Positions 34,268-40,913 of a DNA stretch of 40,913 nucleotides are shown here, in pieces. Under the pieces are notes generated by a model. That model saw nothing but the letters and a program-made list of their open reading frames with translations, was not told where the DNA came from and did no database searches. A program made the translations under genes and the position numbers. The stretch is from contig PLBE01000213.1 of the NCBI GenBank assembly GCA_003134435.1, positions 9,700 to 50,612 on the forward strand, in the 5' to 3' direction. Source of the DNA: Acidobacteriaceae bacterium (lineage in GTDB: Bacteria; Acidobacteriota; Terriglobia; Terriglobales; Acidobacteriaceae). Every line of letters begins with the position of its first letter. Positions within the stretch are counted from its first letter, which is position 1.

Positions 34268-35707
34268 ATGTCGTGTATGCCAGTAATTCCGGCCACTTTC
34301 AGCTCCGAGTCCATGCGCCAGGAAAAACGCGCGGTTTCCGGAAACTCGGTGCTGGCAGCTCTGGTGGTTACGGGCCTGAAAATCATCGTGGGGATCACGA
34401 CCGGCTCTCTGGGAATTTTATCGGAGGCGGCCCACTCCGGATTGGATCTGGTGGCGGCCATGGTAACGTTCCTCTCGGTGCGCGTTTCCGATAAACCCGC
34501 TGATGCCGACCACCAGTACGGGCACGGCAAGTTCGAGAATTTCTCCGCCTTCATTGAAACCGGCCTGCTGCTGCTGACCTGCATTTGGATCGTTTATGAG
34601 GCCATCAAGCGGCTCTTTTTCCACAGCGTTGAAATTGAACCGAGTCTGGCTGCATTCCTGGTCATGTCTCTGTCCATCGGCGTCGACGCCTGGCGTTCCC
34701 GGGCCCTTGGCCGCATTGCCACCAAATACGACAGCCAGGCGCTGGAAGCGGACGCGCTCCATTTCTCGACCGACATCTGGTCCAGCGGGGTCGTGATCCT
34801 GGGCTTGGCGCTGGTCTGGTTGGGCCGGACGTATCACTTGGAGTGGTTGCGCCAGGCCGATCCCATCTCGGCCCTTTTTGTGGCGGGGGTGGTGATTACC
34901 GTGAGCTGGCGCTTGGCGCGAAGAACGGTGGATGCCCTGCTCGATGCCGCGCCCGCCGGTGTGCGCAGCCAGATTCTCGACCGCCTCGCCGGCGTCGAGG
35001 GCGTGCTCGAAGTGGAGCGCGTGCGTTTCCGCAAAGCTGGGAACGGCTACTTCGCCGACGTTTCGGTTGGCTTGGAGCGCAATTTTACTTTCCAGCGGTC
35101 CGAGCAGGTCTCCGATGCCGTGAGATCGCGGGTGCGCGAGGTTCTACCTGGAGCCGACGTCATGGTGCATACGGTTCCGCGCGCTCGCCGGACGGAGAAT
35201 ATTTTCGATCGCGTCCGCGGCGTGGCGGCCCGCCACAATTTCAATGTGCACGATGTCAGCGTGCAGGAAATCGATGGCCAGTTGCACGTCGAGCAGCATC
35301 TGGAGCTTGCCGAGCAGCTCAGCATGAAGCAGGCGCACGATGAAGTGACCCGCCTCGAAACCGAGATGCGCGCCGAAATCCCGGAGATTGCAGCCATTCT
35401 CACCCACATCGAAAGCGAGCCCGCGACCATTGAAAGAGGGGAAGAGATCGTGCGCGAGCCGGAACTGGAGCGTCGACTCAAGAACATCGTCAAGGAATTT
35501 CCAGAAGTGATGGACGTGCACGACTTTCAGTTCAAGAAAGTGCGGGCGCGCCTCTATGTTTCGTGCCATTGCACCCTGCCCGACGACATGCCGCTGTCGC
35601 GCGTGCACGACGTTCAGACCTCGCTGGAGATTCGCTTCAAACAAGACGCGCCCGAACTGTTTCGGGTGCTGATTCATCCCGAACCGGTCACCGATAACCG
35701 GCGTTAA
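34268..35707 (+). CDS. cation diffusion facilitator (CDF) metal transporter with extended C-terminus
   Basis: The protein is about 479 residues from ATG 34268 (GTG 34229, ATG 34277 and ATG 34313 are alternatives). Six helices carry the two HxxxD metal sites: ILSEAAHSGLDLVAA in helix 2 and ADALHFSTDIWSSGVV in helix 5. The loop DHQYGHGKFENF is a family hallmark. Such proteins export Zn2+, Fe2+ or Mn2+ by proton exchange. After the membrane part I see three successive alpha/beta units of the cytoplasmic dimerisation type instead of one: around VEGVLEVERVRFRKAG, around HNFNVHDVSVQEIDGQ and around FPEVMDVHDFQFKKVR. No close operon partner precedes it; osmC follows after 62 bases. Confidence 0.88.
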   Translation: MSCMPVIPATFSSESMRQEKRAVSGNSVLAALVVTGLKIIVGITTGSLGILSEAAHSGLDLVAAMVTFLSVRVSDKPADADHQYGHGKFENFSAFIETGLLLLTCIWIVYEAIKRLFFHSVEIEPSLAAFLVMSLSIGVDAWRSRALGRIATKYDSQALEADALHFSTDIWSSGVVILGLALVWLGRTYHLEWLRQADPISALFVAGVVITVSWRLARRTVDALLDAAPAGVRSQILDRLAGVEGVLEVERVRFRKAGNGYFADVSVGLERNFTFQRSEQVSDAVRSRVREVLPGADVMVHTVPRARRTENIFDRVRGVAARHNFNVHDVSVQEIDGQLHVEQHLELAEQLSMKQAHDEVTRLETEMRAEIPEIAAILTHIESEPATIERGEEIVREPELERRLKNIVKEFPEVMDVHDFQFKKVRARLYVSCHCTLPDDMPLSRVHDVQTSLEIRFKQDAPELFRVLIHPEPVTDNRR

Positions 35708-35769
35708 TCCGGCAACTGAAGACAAAGACTGAAGAAAAAGGCCGGGAGAAAAACGGAAAGAGAGATCAA

Positions 35770-36171
35770 ATGATCGCAGCCACAGTCCACTGGACCGACC
35801 ACGACCGCTACGTAGGCGAGGCGACTTCGCGGCACTCCATTGTGATGGACACCGCATCCGAGAAAACCGCCAATAGTCCGATGGAGTTAGTGCTGCTAGG
35901 GCTCTGCGGCTGCACCGCATCGGACGTAATCGGGATTCTCCGCAAGAAGCGCGAACCCTTCACCGGCCTGGAAGTGCTGGCGGCGGCCGAACGAGCCGAC
36001 GGCTACCCTGCCGTCTACACATCAATTCACTTGACCTATCGAGTGCGCGGAGAGGTTACGCACAAAGCTATGGAAGACGCGGTGCGCCTGTCCAAGGAAA
36101 AGTACTGCTCGGTTTCCGCCATGCTGGAAAAAACTGCGAAGATCACTTATACCATTGAGCACCTTGCGTGA
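35770..36171 (+). CDS. OsmC-family peroxide-reducing protein
   Basis: The protein has 133 residues. OsmC/Ohr-fold features are SPMELVLLGLCGCTASDV, with Cys46 and Cys48, and KYCSVSAMLEKTAKI, with Cys113; the family uses one Cys from each block to reduce organic peroxides. The length and the lack of the extra N-terminal helix fit the YhfA-like branch, whose physiological role is less clear than that of Ohr. It overlaps the next gene by four bases (GTGA), implying coupled translation. A GA-rich ribosome site (AAAGAGAG) precedes the ATG. Confidence 0.9.
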   Translation: MIAATVHWTDHDRYVGEATSRHSIVMDTASEKTANSPMELVLLGLCGCTASDVIGILRKKREPFTGLEVLAAAERADGYPAVYTSIHLTYRVRGEVTHKAMEDAVRLSKEKYCSVSAMLEKTAKITYTIEHLA

Positions 36172-37202
36172 ACGCTGAACCAGTTCAGCATCGGAACCGC
36201 GCGCTTCAGACGGCTTCCCGTCAGGCGGTCGCCCATCCGCTGCGGGGTTACTTCTTTATTGCGAGCGCGGCCCTGCTGTGGGGCATTTCGGCGACGTTGG
36301 GGCGCGCCGCTTTCACCGGGCATCGACTGCCGGGCGGCGCATCGCTGGGCGGTTCGTTCGCGGATTCTCTGAAAAGGATCGATCCTCTGATCCTGTCGCA
36401 GAGTCGCGCCACTTTGTCGCTCACGGTGCTGTTGCCGATGCTGCTGGCGCGACGAGGAGCCTCCGCGTTGCGCGTCCCGGCCCGTGATCTGGTGCAATTC
36501 TTTCTGCTCGGAGTCCTGGGAGTTGCGGCCTCGAATTATCTCTACTACCTCGCGATCCAGCGTACGAACGTGGCGACGGCCATCATTTTGCAATACACCG
36601 CTCCCGTCTGGGTGCTGCTCTACACCGTGGCTCGCGGAGCCCGGCGACCGTCGTGGCGCAGGAGCGGGGCAGTGGCCTTGGCGGTCGCAGGATGTGCGCT
36701 GGCAGTGGGAAGCGTCGGCGCGGGCGGCTTCCGCCTCGACCCCGTCGGGGTCACGGCCGCGCTCCTGGCGGCATTTTCATTCGCGTTCTATAACGTCGGC
36801 GGACACAAAGTCCTGGCCCGCTACGACCGCTGGAAAGTCCTGCTCTGGGTCTTAGTGGCGGCTGCGACATTCTGGATCTTCGTCAATCCGCCCTGGAAGA
36901 TTGTCGCGGCTCACTACGGCCCGCGGCAGTGGGCATTCATGCTGGTGTTTTCGCTGGTGTCCGTGCTCGGCCCATTTTCCTGCTATTTCGCAGGCCTCCA
37001 GCACCTCGAGCCCACCCGCGCCATTGTAGCCAGTTGTCTGGAACCGGTGTTCAGCATCGTAATCGCGGCGCTGGTTCTGGGAGAGTTACTGCGCCCCATG
37101 CAGACCGTCGGAATTGTCCTGGTGCTGGTCGCGATTGTCCTGATTCAGTTGCCGGAACGGGCGACTCGGGGCGAGGAGTTGGTGGTCGAACCGATCGAGT
37201 AA
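36168..37202 (+). CDS. EamA/DMT-family transporter
   Basis: The protein has 344 residues with about ten helices arranged as two EamA repeats. The first starts at FFIASAALLWGISATLGRA and includes ASNYLYYLAIQRTNVATAII and QYTAPVWVLLYTVARG. The second includes AALLAAFSFAFYNVGGHKVL and YFAGLQHLEPTRAIVASCLE. Members export amino acids or other metabolites; the substrate here is unknown. A hydrophilic insert (TGHRLPGGASLGGSFADSLK) between helices 1 and 2 is longer than usual. The start is GTG 36168, overlapping the osmC stop. Confidence 0.9.
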   Translation: MNAEPVQHRNRALQTASRQAVAHPLRGYFFIASAALLWGISATLGRAAFTGHRLPGGASLGGSFADSLKRIDPLILSQSRATLSLTVLLPMLLARRGASALRVPARDLVQFFLLGVLGVAASNYLYYLAIQRTNVATAIILQYTAPVWVLLYTVARGARRPSWRRSGAVALAVAGCALAVGSVGAGGFRLDPVGVTAALLAAFSFAFYNVGGHKVLARYDRWKVLLWVLVAAATFWIFVNPPWKIVAAHYGPRQWAFMLVFSLVSVLGPFSCYFAGLQHLEPTRAIVASCLEPVFSIVIAALVLGELLRPMQTVGIVLVLVAIVLIQLPERATRGEELVVEPIE

Positions 37203-37221
37203 GCGGCAGTTCTCATGTTTC

Positions 37222-38214
37222 TCAGGTCGGATTGGGGACCGGGACAACTTCAGCGACGCCCTCCGACCGCCCCAGCCGCCGGAAATATTTCCGGGCCTTC
37301 CGCACATCCAGGCCGATCTGCTCCTTCAGCGCTTCGACGGAGGGAAACTTGATTTCATGGCGCAGCCGGTCGAGGAAAAAAAGTTCGACTTCCGTCTCCG
37401 CCGAGAGTTCGATGGGATGAAAATTCAGCAGGTGAGTTTCAATGGCAAAAGAATCGGCGCCGAACGTAGGCCGATTTCCAACATTCGTGACCGAATCAAA
37501 ACACTCGTTCTTGTGACCGCTGCCCACGCGTGTGCGCGTGATATAGACGCCGTCTTTAGGAACCAGCTCTTCGTAGCGTGACAGATTGATGGTGGGCACG
37601 GTGTATTTCGATCCGTAGCCGCGTCCGCGTCCGGGGGTAGAGAGAATGCTGAACGGACGCCCCAGCAAATGGCGCGCCCGGCTCACCCGGCCATCGGCAA
37701 GCAGTTTGCGGATGTGGCTGCTCGAAACGCGCTCGCCGCGCAACCGCATCTCGGGATAATCGTGCACTTCGAATCCCATCTCGCGTCCCATTTCGCGCAG
37801 CATTTCGAGGTTGCCCGCCGCTTTGTGCCCGAAGTGGAAGTTGTAGCCTTCGTGAACTTCGCGGGCACGCAGCCGTTTCTTCAGAATCTCGTGGGCAAAC
37901 TGGTGCGGCGTCATCAACGAAAGATCGCGTGAGAATGGGAGCAGCAAAACAGCGTTGACGCCAGTGGCCTGCAGCAGCCGCAATTTTTCTGGCAGCGGGG
38001 TCAGCAGTTTCAGGCTGTGATCGGGTCGCAGGATGCGCGCCGGATGCGGTTCGAACGTGACCACCACGGAATGGGCGCTTTCCGCTTTCGCCCGCCCCAC
38101 GATCTCATCGATCACATGACGATGGGCGCGATGCACTCCGTCAAAGTTTCCGACGCTGACCAATGCCGGCCCGAAGTCGCGGGGAACATCGTCAAGTTTA
38201 TGAAAAATCAACAT
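37222..38214 (-). CDS. ribF: bifunctional riboflavin kinase/FAD synthetase
   Basis: The 330-residue enzyme makes FMN and FAD from riboflavin and ATP. The N-terminal adenylyltransferase part has ALVSVGNFDGVHRAHRHV (nucleotide-binding loop), VVTFEPHPARIL, the region EGYNFHFGHKAAGN and SSSHIRKLLADGRV. The C-terminal kinase part has GRGYGSKYTVPTINL, in which the usual PTAN motif reads PTIN, then DGVYITRTRVG, VTNVGNRPTFG, the catalytic Glu in AIETHLLNF and FLDRLRHEIKFPSVEALKEQ. The start ATG 38214 lies in a region with a poor ribosome site. It is convergent with the EamA gene. Confidence 0.95.
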   Translation of the reverse strand: MLIFHKLDDVPRDFGPALVSVGNFDGVHRAHRHVIDEIVGRAKAESAHSVVVTFEPHPARILRPDHSLKLLTPLPEKLRLLQATGVNAVLLLPFSRDLSLMTPHQFAHEILKKRLRAREVHEGYNFHFGHKAAGNLEMLREMGREMGFEVHDYPEMRLRGERVSSSHIRKLLADGRVSRARHLLGRPFSILSTPGRGRGYGSKYTVPTINLSRYEELVPKDGVYITRTRVGSGHKNECFDSVTNVGNRPTFGADSFAIETHLLNFHPIELSAETEVELFFLDRLRHEIKFPSVEALKEQIGLDVRKARKYFRRLGRSEGVAEVVPVPNPT

Positions 38215-38230
38215 GCGCCAATCTTTCGCA

Positions 38231-38271
38231 GGGGCGGGTGCCCCAACCTACCGAGCGGAGCAAAGCTCCGC
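38231..38271. repeat. two adjacent hairpins between ribF and the MBL gene
   Basis: GGGGC-GGGT-GCCCC at 38231-38244 is followed by GCGGAGC-AAA-GCTCCGC at 38255-38271, a perfect seven-pair stem. No T-run follows on either strand. It looks like a REP-type intergenic repeat or an RNA-processing element between two minus-strand genes. Confidence 0.55.
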
Positions 38272-38301
38272 AGCTCACACGCACCCAAAAACGCGTGCCT
38301 T

Positions 38302-39075
38302 CTAAATCTGAAACTCCAGCTTCATCCCGTCAAACGCCAACTGTACGCCGGGCGGCAAGGAAGCATTGGTAGCCGCGTGCGCCAGATCATGGCAGACGTG
38401 AGTAAAAAAAGTTCGTTTCGGTTTCACGGCTTCGACGATCTTCAGCGACTGCTCGACGGTCGAATGGGTCGGATGGGGCGTGTAACGCAGGGCATCCAGA
38501 AACAGGATGTCGAGGCCACGCAGCTTCTCCAGAGTTTCCTCCGGAACTTCGCTGTGATCGGTGAGGTAGGCGCCCGATCCGAAGCGAAAGCCGAGGATCG
38601 GAGTCTCCCCGTGAATCACCGTCAACGGCTCGAAGCGCGCTCCAAACAGCTCGACCGGGCCTTCGATGGGATGCAATTCAACCTGCGGCAGTCCGCCAAA
38701 CTTGTAAGTGGCTTCGAAAATGTAACGAAACATGTTGCGCAGAAATTCGCAGTTGCGTGGCGTGGCATAGAGCGGCAGCTTCCCCGGCTTGTGGTGATAC
38801 GTCAGGGGACGCAGATCGTCGATGCCCAGGATGTGGTCGGCGTGTGTGTGGGTGTAAAGCACGGCATCGAGATGCGTAATATTTTCGCGCAAAGCCTGTT
38901 CGCGAAAGTCAGGCGTGGAGTCGATCATGACCTGGCGCCCGTCATAGCCGATCATCACCGAAGGACGCGTGCGGCGGTCGTGCGGATCCGTGGAATGGCA
39001 GACGGCGCAGTCGCATCCGATGGTGGGAACTCCCATCGACGTGCCGCTCCCCAGAACCGTCAGAGTTGCCTGCAT
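38302..39075 (-). CDS. MBL-fold metal-dependent hydrolase (PhnP-like)
   Basis: The protein has 257 residues. The N-terminus has LTVLGSGTSMGVPTIGCDCA with a Cys-x-Cys-x2-Cys set (GCDCAVC) that binds a structural zinc in PhnP relatives. The metal site is complete: LYTHTHADHILGIDDLR, ITGxH-like VIHGET, AYLTDHSEV and FFTHVCHDLAH. PhnP cleaves cyclic phosphodiesters in phosphonate use, but no other phn gene is near, so the actual substrate is open; lipoate-type and nuclease-type relatives share this fold. The start overlaps the stop of the DUF1844 gene (TGATG). Confidence 0.9.
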   Translation of the reverse strand: MQATLTVLGSGTSMGVPTIGCDCAVCHSTDPHDRRTRPSVMIGYDGRQVMIDSTPDFREQALRENITHLDAVLYTHTHADHILGIDDLRPLTYHHKPGKLPLYATPRNCEFLRNMFRYIFEATYKFGGLPQVELHPIEGPVELFGARFEPLTVIHGETPILGFRFGSGAYLTDHSEVPEETLEKLRGLDILFLDALRYTPHPTHSTVEQSLKIVEAVKPKRTFFTHVCHDLAHAATNASLPPGVQLAFDGMKLEFQI

Positions 39076-39707
39076 CAGCCCTTGGTGCCCGTGATCGGAC
39101 TAGGCGCTTGCGGAGCATGCGCCAGCGCGTTGGTCACTTCGACATAGGCCATGCGCAGTTCATACAGGCAGTTCTGCAAGAATCCCTGCTCCTTGGCGGT
39201 GAGATTGCCCTTTGTTTTTTCCGCGATCATGCCCAGCGTGTCGATGGTCTGCCGGGCTCCGATCAAGTCCACTCCGGGCTGGCCGCCCTGCTCGTGCATC
39301 AATCCGAGCTGCATCATGGCGGTCATATAAAGCGAAGCCATGAAGCGCTCGAAACTCATTTCCAGTTCTTTCGCAGAATGCCCGCTGAGTTCGACCCGGG
39401 TGTCGAGATCGCGCGCCGATTTCTTGTAGGCATCGTGCTGCGCCTGCTGCTCCGAAGCAGTCGGCGGTTCGGGAACCTCGGACTCCGGCGCCGCCGGGAT
39501 GGTCGGGATCGCCGCCACCTCAGGTATCGCAGCCGCCGGCGTTGTCGCCGGAGTGGACGCCGCGGCCGGAGCGGTTGCCGCAGCCGTCGCTGTTCCGGAC
39601 GAAGTCGCTACTTGCTCTTCCGTGGAGTCGCGAAGCTCTCCGTCGGCGTTGAACAGGCGTTTATCGCTAACTTTGAATTCGCTTTCTTCTTTTCTTTTTT
39701 GAGCCAT
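39075..39707 (-). CDS. DUF1844-domain protein
   Basis: The protein has 210 residues. About 70 residues rich in Ala, Pro and Thr (roughly 35-85) connect a charged N-terminus (MAQKRKEESEFKVSDKRLF) to a helical domain. That domain includes SFERFMASLYMTAMMQLGLM, then PGVDLIGARQTIDTLGMIAE and LTAKEQGFLQNCLYELRMAY, the DUF1844 pattern. The function is unknown. The N-terminal motif KVxDKRxF recurs in proteins of this family. It is cytoplasmic by prediction. It overlaps the MBL hydrolase gene by one base, so the two are presumably co-expressed. Confidence 0.85.
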   Translation of the reverse strand: MAQKRKEESEFKVSDKRLFNADGELRDSTEEQVATSSGTATAAATAPAAASTPATTPAAAIPEVAAIPTIPAAPESEVPEPPTASEQQAQHDAYKKSARDLDTRVELSGHSAKELEMSFERFMASLYMTAMMQLGLMHEQGGQPGVDLIGARQTIDTLGMIAEKTKGNLTAKEQGFLQNCLYELRMAYVEVTNALAHAPQAPSPITGTKG

Positions 39708-39772
39708 AGGGTTTACCTGATCTCTCTTTGAGCTTAGCTTTAAGTATTGGCCTTAGCCTTTTCTTGAATTGT

Positions 39773-40816
39773 TCAGGCGATCGGAAGCGGTGCCGGTTTC
39801 AGTTTCGCCGCTCCCGCGCGCAAATCTTTTCCCGTTCCCTCGCGCCGCAGATACCCCAGCGCCACGGCGCGATCTCCGCCGGGCAGGGGGAGCAGCGCGC
39901 TGCTCGTGATCTCCCCCACTTCCTTTTCCGCTTCGCCGACCAGAATCTGCGCGCCCGATTCGGGCAGCGCGCCCTCGACCGCGAACGCCGTAAACTGCCG
40001 GTGCACCGCCCCGCGCGACCGGATACGCTCCACGATCTCCTGTCCCAGGTAGCAGCCCTTGGTGAAGTTCAAAGCCCGCGTTTGTCCCGTCTCCTGGGGC
40101 AGATCGCGCTCGCGAATATCCACGCCAAACTGCGGGATGCCGCGTGAAATCCGGAACAGATTCAGCGCCTTCGTACCCGTCGGCCGCGCTCCCGCTTGGA
40201 TCAGAGCATCCTTAAGCTCGCCGGCGACATCCGGAGCAGTCCAAATCTGCCAACTCTCTCGCGCCTCCTCGCCTGAACGCAGGGCCGTGACCGGTCGCTG
40301 AGCCACATGCTGCCAAGTGACTTCCGCAAACTGCAAATGTCCCAACTCAGGAACGACGATTCCGGCCCGTTCGATCACCTTGCGCGATTCCGGCCCCGTG
40401 AGTCCGAGGGCGACAACTTTGTTACTGATTTCGGCAATCTCAACCTCGTCGGCAATTATGTAGCGGTCGAAAAGTTGTAAGACCTTTTCGCCCTGACCTC
40501 CCTCGGTATCGACCAGCAGCGAATCTCCTCGCTGGAAAACATAGAGATCCGCCTGAATGCGCCCCTGCGCGTTGAGCACGAAAGCATAGACGCCATGTCC
40601 AGCCGCCAGGTCGCGAACGTTGTTCGACACCATGCCGTTCAGCCAGCGCACCCGGTCGGCGCCGGTTACCGCGAGCTTGGCGCGCGCGCTCAGGTCATAG
40701 ACGCCGCACCCCGAAATCAAGGCCATGAACTCGCCGCGAACATCGCCGAAATCGGTCGCTGCGGACGGGCCTCGGTCCTCGCTGGGATTTGCCGTTGGAA
40801 GCGTTGTCGTGGTCAT
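39773..40816 (-). CDS. ygfZ: YgfZ/GcvT-like folate-binding protein (Fe-S cluster maintenance)
   Basis: The protein has 347 residues. It is related to the T-protein of glycine cleavage, but in this branch acts with tetrahydrofolate in Fe-S enzyme upkeep. Motifs are LSARAKLAVTGADRVRWLNG, MVSNNVRDLAAGHGVYAFVL, NAQGRIQADLYVF and the YgfZ hallmark TKGCYLGQEIVERIRSRG with its conserved Cys. The C-terminal part ends in ALGYLRREGTGKDLRAG. No gcvH, gcvP or full-length gcvT is nearby, supporting the YgfZ reading. The start is ATG 40816, close to a TATAAT-like box. Confidence 0.92.
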   Translation of the reverse strand: MTTTTLPTANPSEDRGPSAATDFGDVRGEFMALISGCGVYDLSARAKLAVTGADRVRWLNGMVSNNVRDLAAGHGVYAFVLNAQGRIQADLYVFQRGDSLLVDTEGGQGEKVLQLFDRYIIADEVEIAEISNKVVALGLTGPESRKVIERAGIVVPELGHLQFAEVTWQHVAQRPVTALRSGEEARESWQIWTAPDVAGELKDALIQAGARPTGTKALNLFRISRGIPQFGVDIRERDLPQETGQTRALNFTKGCYLGQEIVERIRSRGAVHRQFTAFAVEGALPESGAQILVGEAEKEVGEITSSALLPLPGGDRAVALGYLRREGTGKDLRAGAAKLKPAPLPIA

Positions 40817-40830
40817 ACGTTCAACCTTCG

Positions 40831-40853
40831 ATTATAGCGAAGCAACCGCTTCG
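40831..40853 (-). promoter_or_regulatory. TATAAT box with an overlapping-spacer palindrome upstream of ygfZ
   Basis: On the minus strand TATAAT (40836-40831) lies 14 bases before the ygfZ ATG. Immediately upstream is a perfect palindrome CGAAGC-GGTT-GCTTCG (40853-40838). No good -35 box is seen. A start about seven bases after TATAAT would leave a nearly leaderless mRNA, so the assignment is tentative. Confidence 0.35.
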
Positions 40854-40913
40854 ACCGTCGCCCCGTGACGAAACACAAGCCATCGCATGGAAGTGCCGGG
40901 TTCATGGATTCTC

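Noticed and set aside
40887-40913. ATG followed by nine open codons at the window edge (+)
   Set aside because: Too short to judge; there is no ribosome site and nothing recognisable in the nine residues.

Overview
The window reads as a chromosomal segment of a GC-rich, Gram-negative-type bacterium, most likely a member of the Acidobacteriota (Koribacter/Terriglobia-like). This is inferred from gene content and style: an exopolysaccharide locus of the XrtA/PEP-CTERM-associated type, HemQ, a REP-associated transposase remnant with its palindromes, and outer-membrane/periplasmic proteins with signal peptides and a lipobox. No taxonomic marker gene is present, so this assignment is an inference.

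Region 1 (1-17836, all +) is one long exopolysaccharide (EPS) cluster. It starts with the last residues of a Fis-type (probably sigma-54) regulator. Next come the export and control genes: a short OPX/Wza-like export protein, a predicted outer-membrane beta-barrel, a Wzz-like chain-length protein, an ExeA/GspA-type ATPase and a stand-alone BY-type tyrosine kinase. The polymer-building genes follow: a polyprenyl glycosylphosphotransferase that primes the repeat unit, GT2 and GT4 glycosyltransferases, an O-antigen ligase/polymerase, a SAM methyltransferase with an N-terminal zinc ribbon, a conserved protein that may be deacetylase-like, an AsnB-type amidotransferase and two more GT4 enzymes. Most junctions overlap or are very tight, as in an operon. 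No exosortase, PEP-CTERM protein or Wzx flippase is seen in this window.

Region 2 (17839-22100) holds a half-size FUSC membrane protein, a VOC-fold protein, a degraded REP-associated (Y1/RAYT) transposase with REP-like palindromes, and the groES-groEL heat-shock operon. The groES promoter is nearly consensus and sits next to a CIRCE operator, so HrcA control is predicted. Two terminators lie back to back after groEL.

Region 3 (22300-31925) is a housekeeping and accessory mix: a STAS anti-sigma antagonist with a strong terminator, a DUF4397 lipoprotein, an alkyltransferase-like (ATL) DNA-repair protein carrying Trp in place of the catalytic Cys, HemQ-type coproheme decarboxylase, a polynucleotide-kinase-like P-loop protein with a disordered Ala/Arg-rich N-terminus, an isochorismatase-family hydrolase, tRNA-Gln(CUG), a secreted M28 peptidase, a TerC membrane protein, AroB and UbiE/MenG.

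Region 4 (31979-40913) holds an NAD-dependent epimerase abutting a parvulin-type foldase (both -), a CDF metal transporter with three apparent C-terminal dimerisation-like units, OsmC and a DMT transporter (overlapping, +), RibF, and a minus-strand group of a PhnP-like MBL hydrolase, a DUF1844 protein and a YgfZ-like folate-binding protein. Several intergenic gaps carry hairpin repeats.
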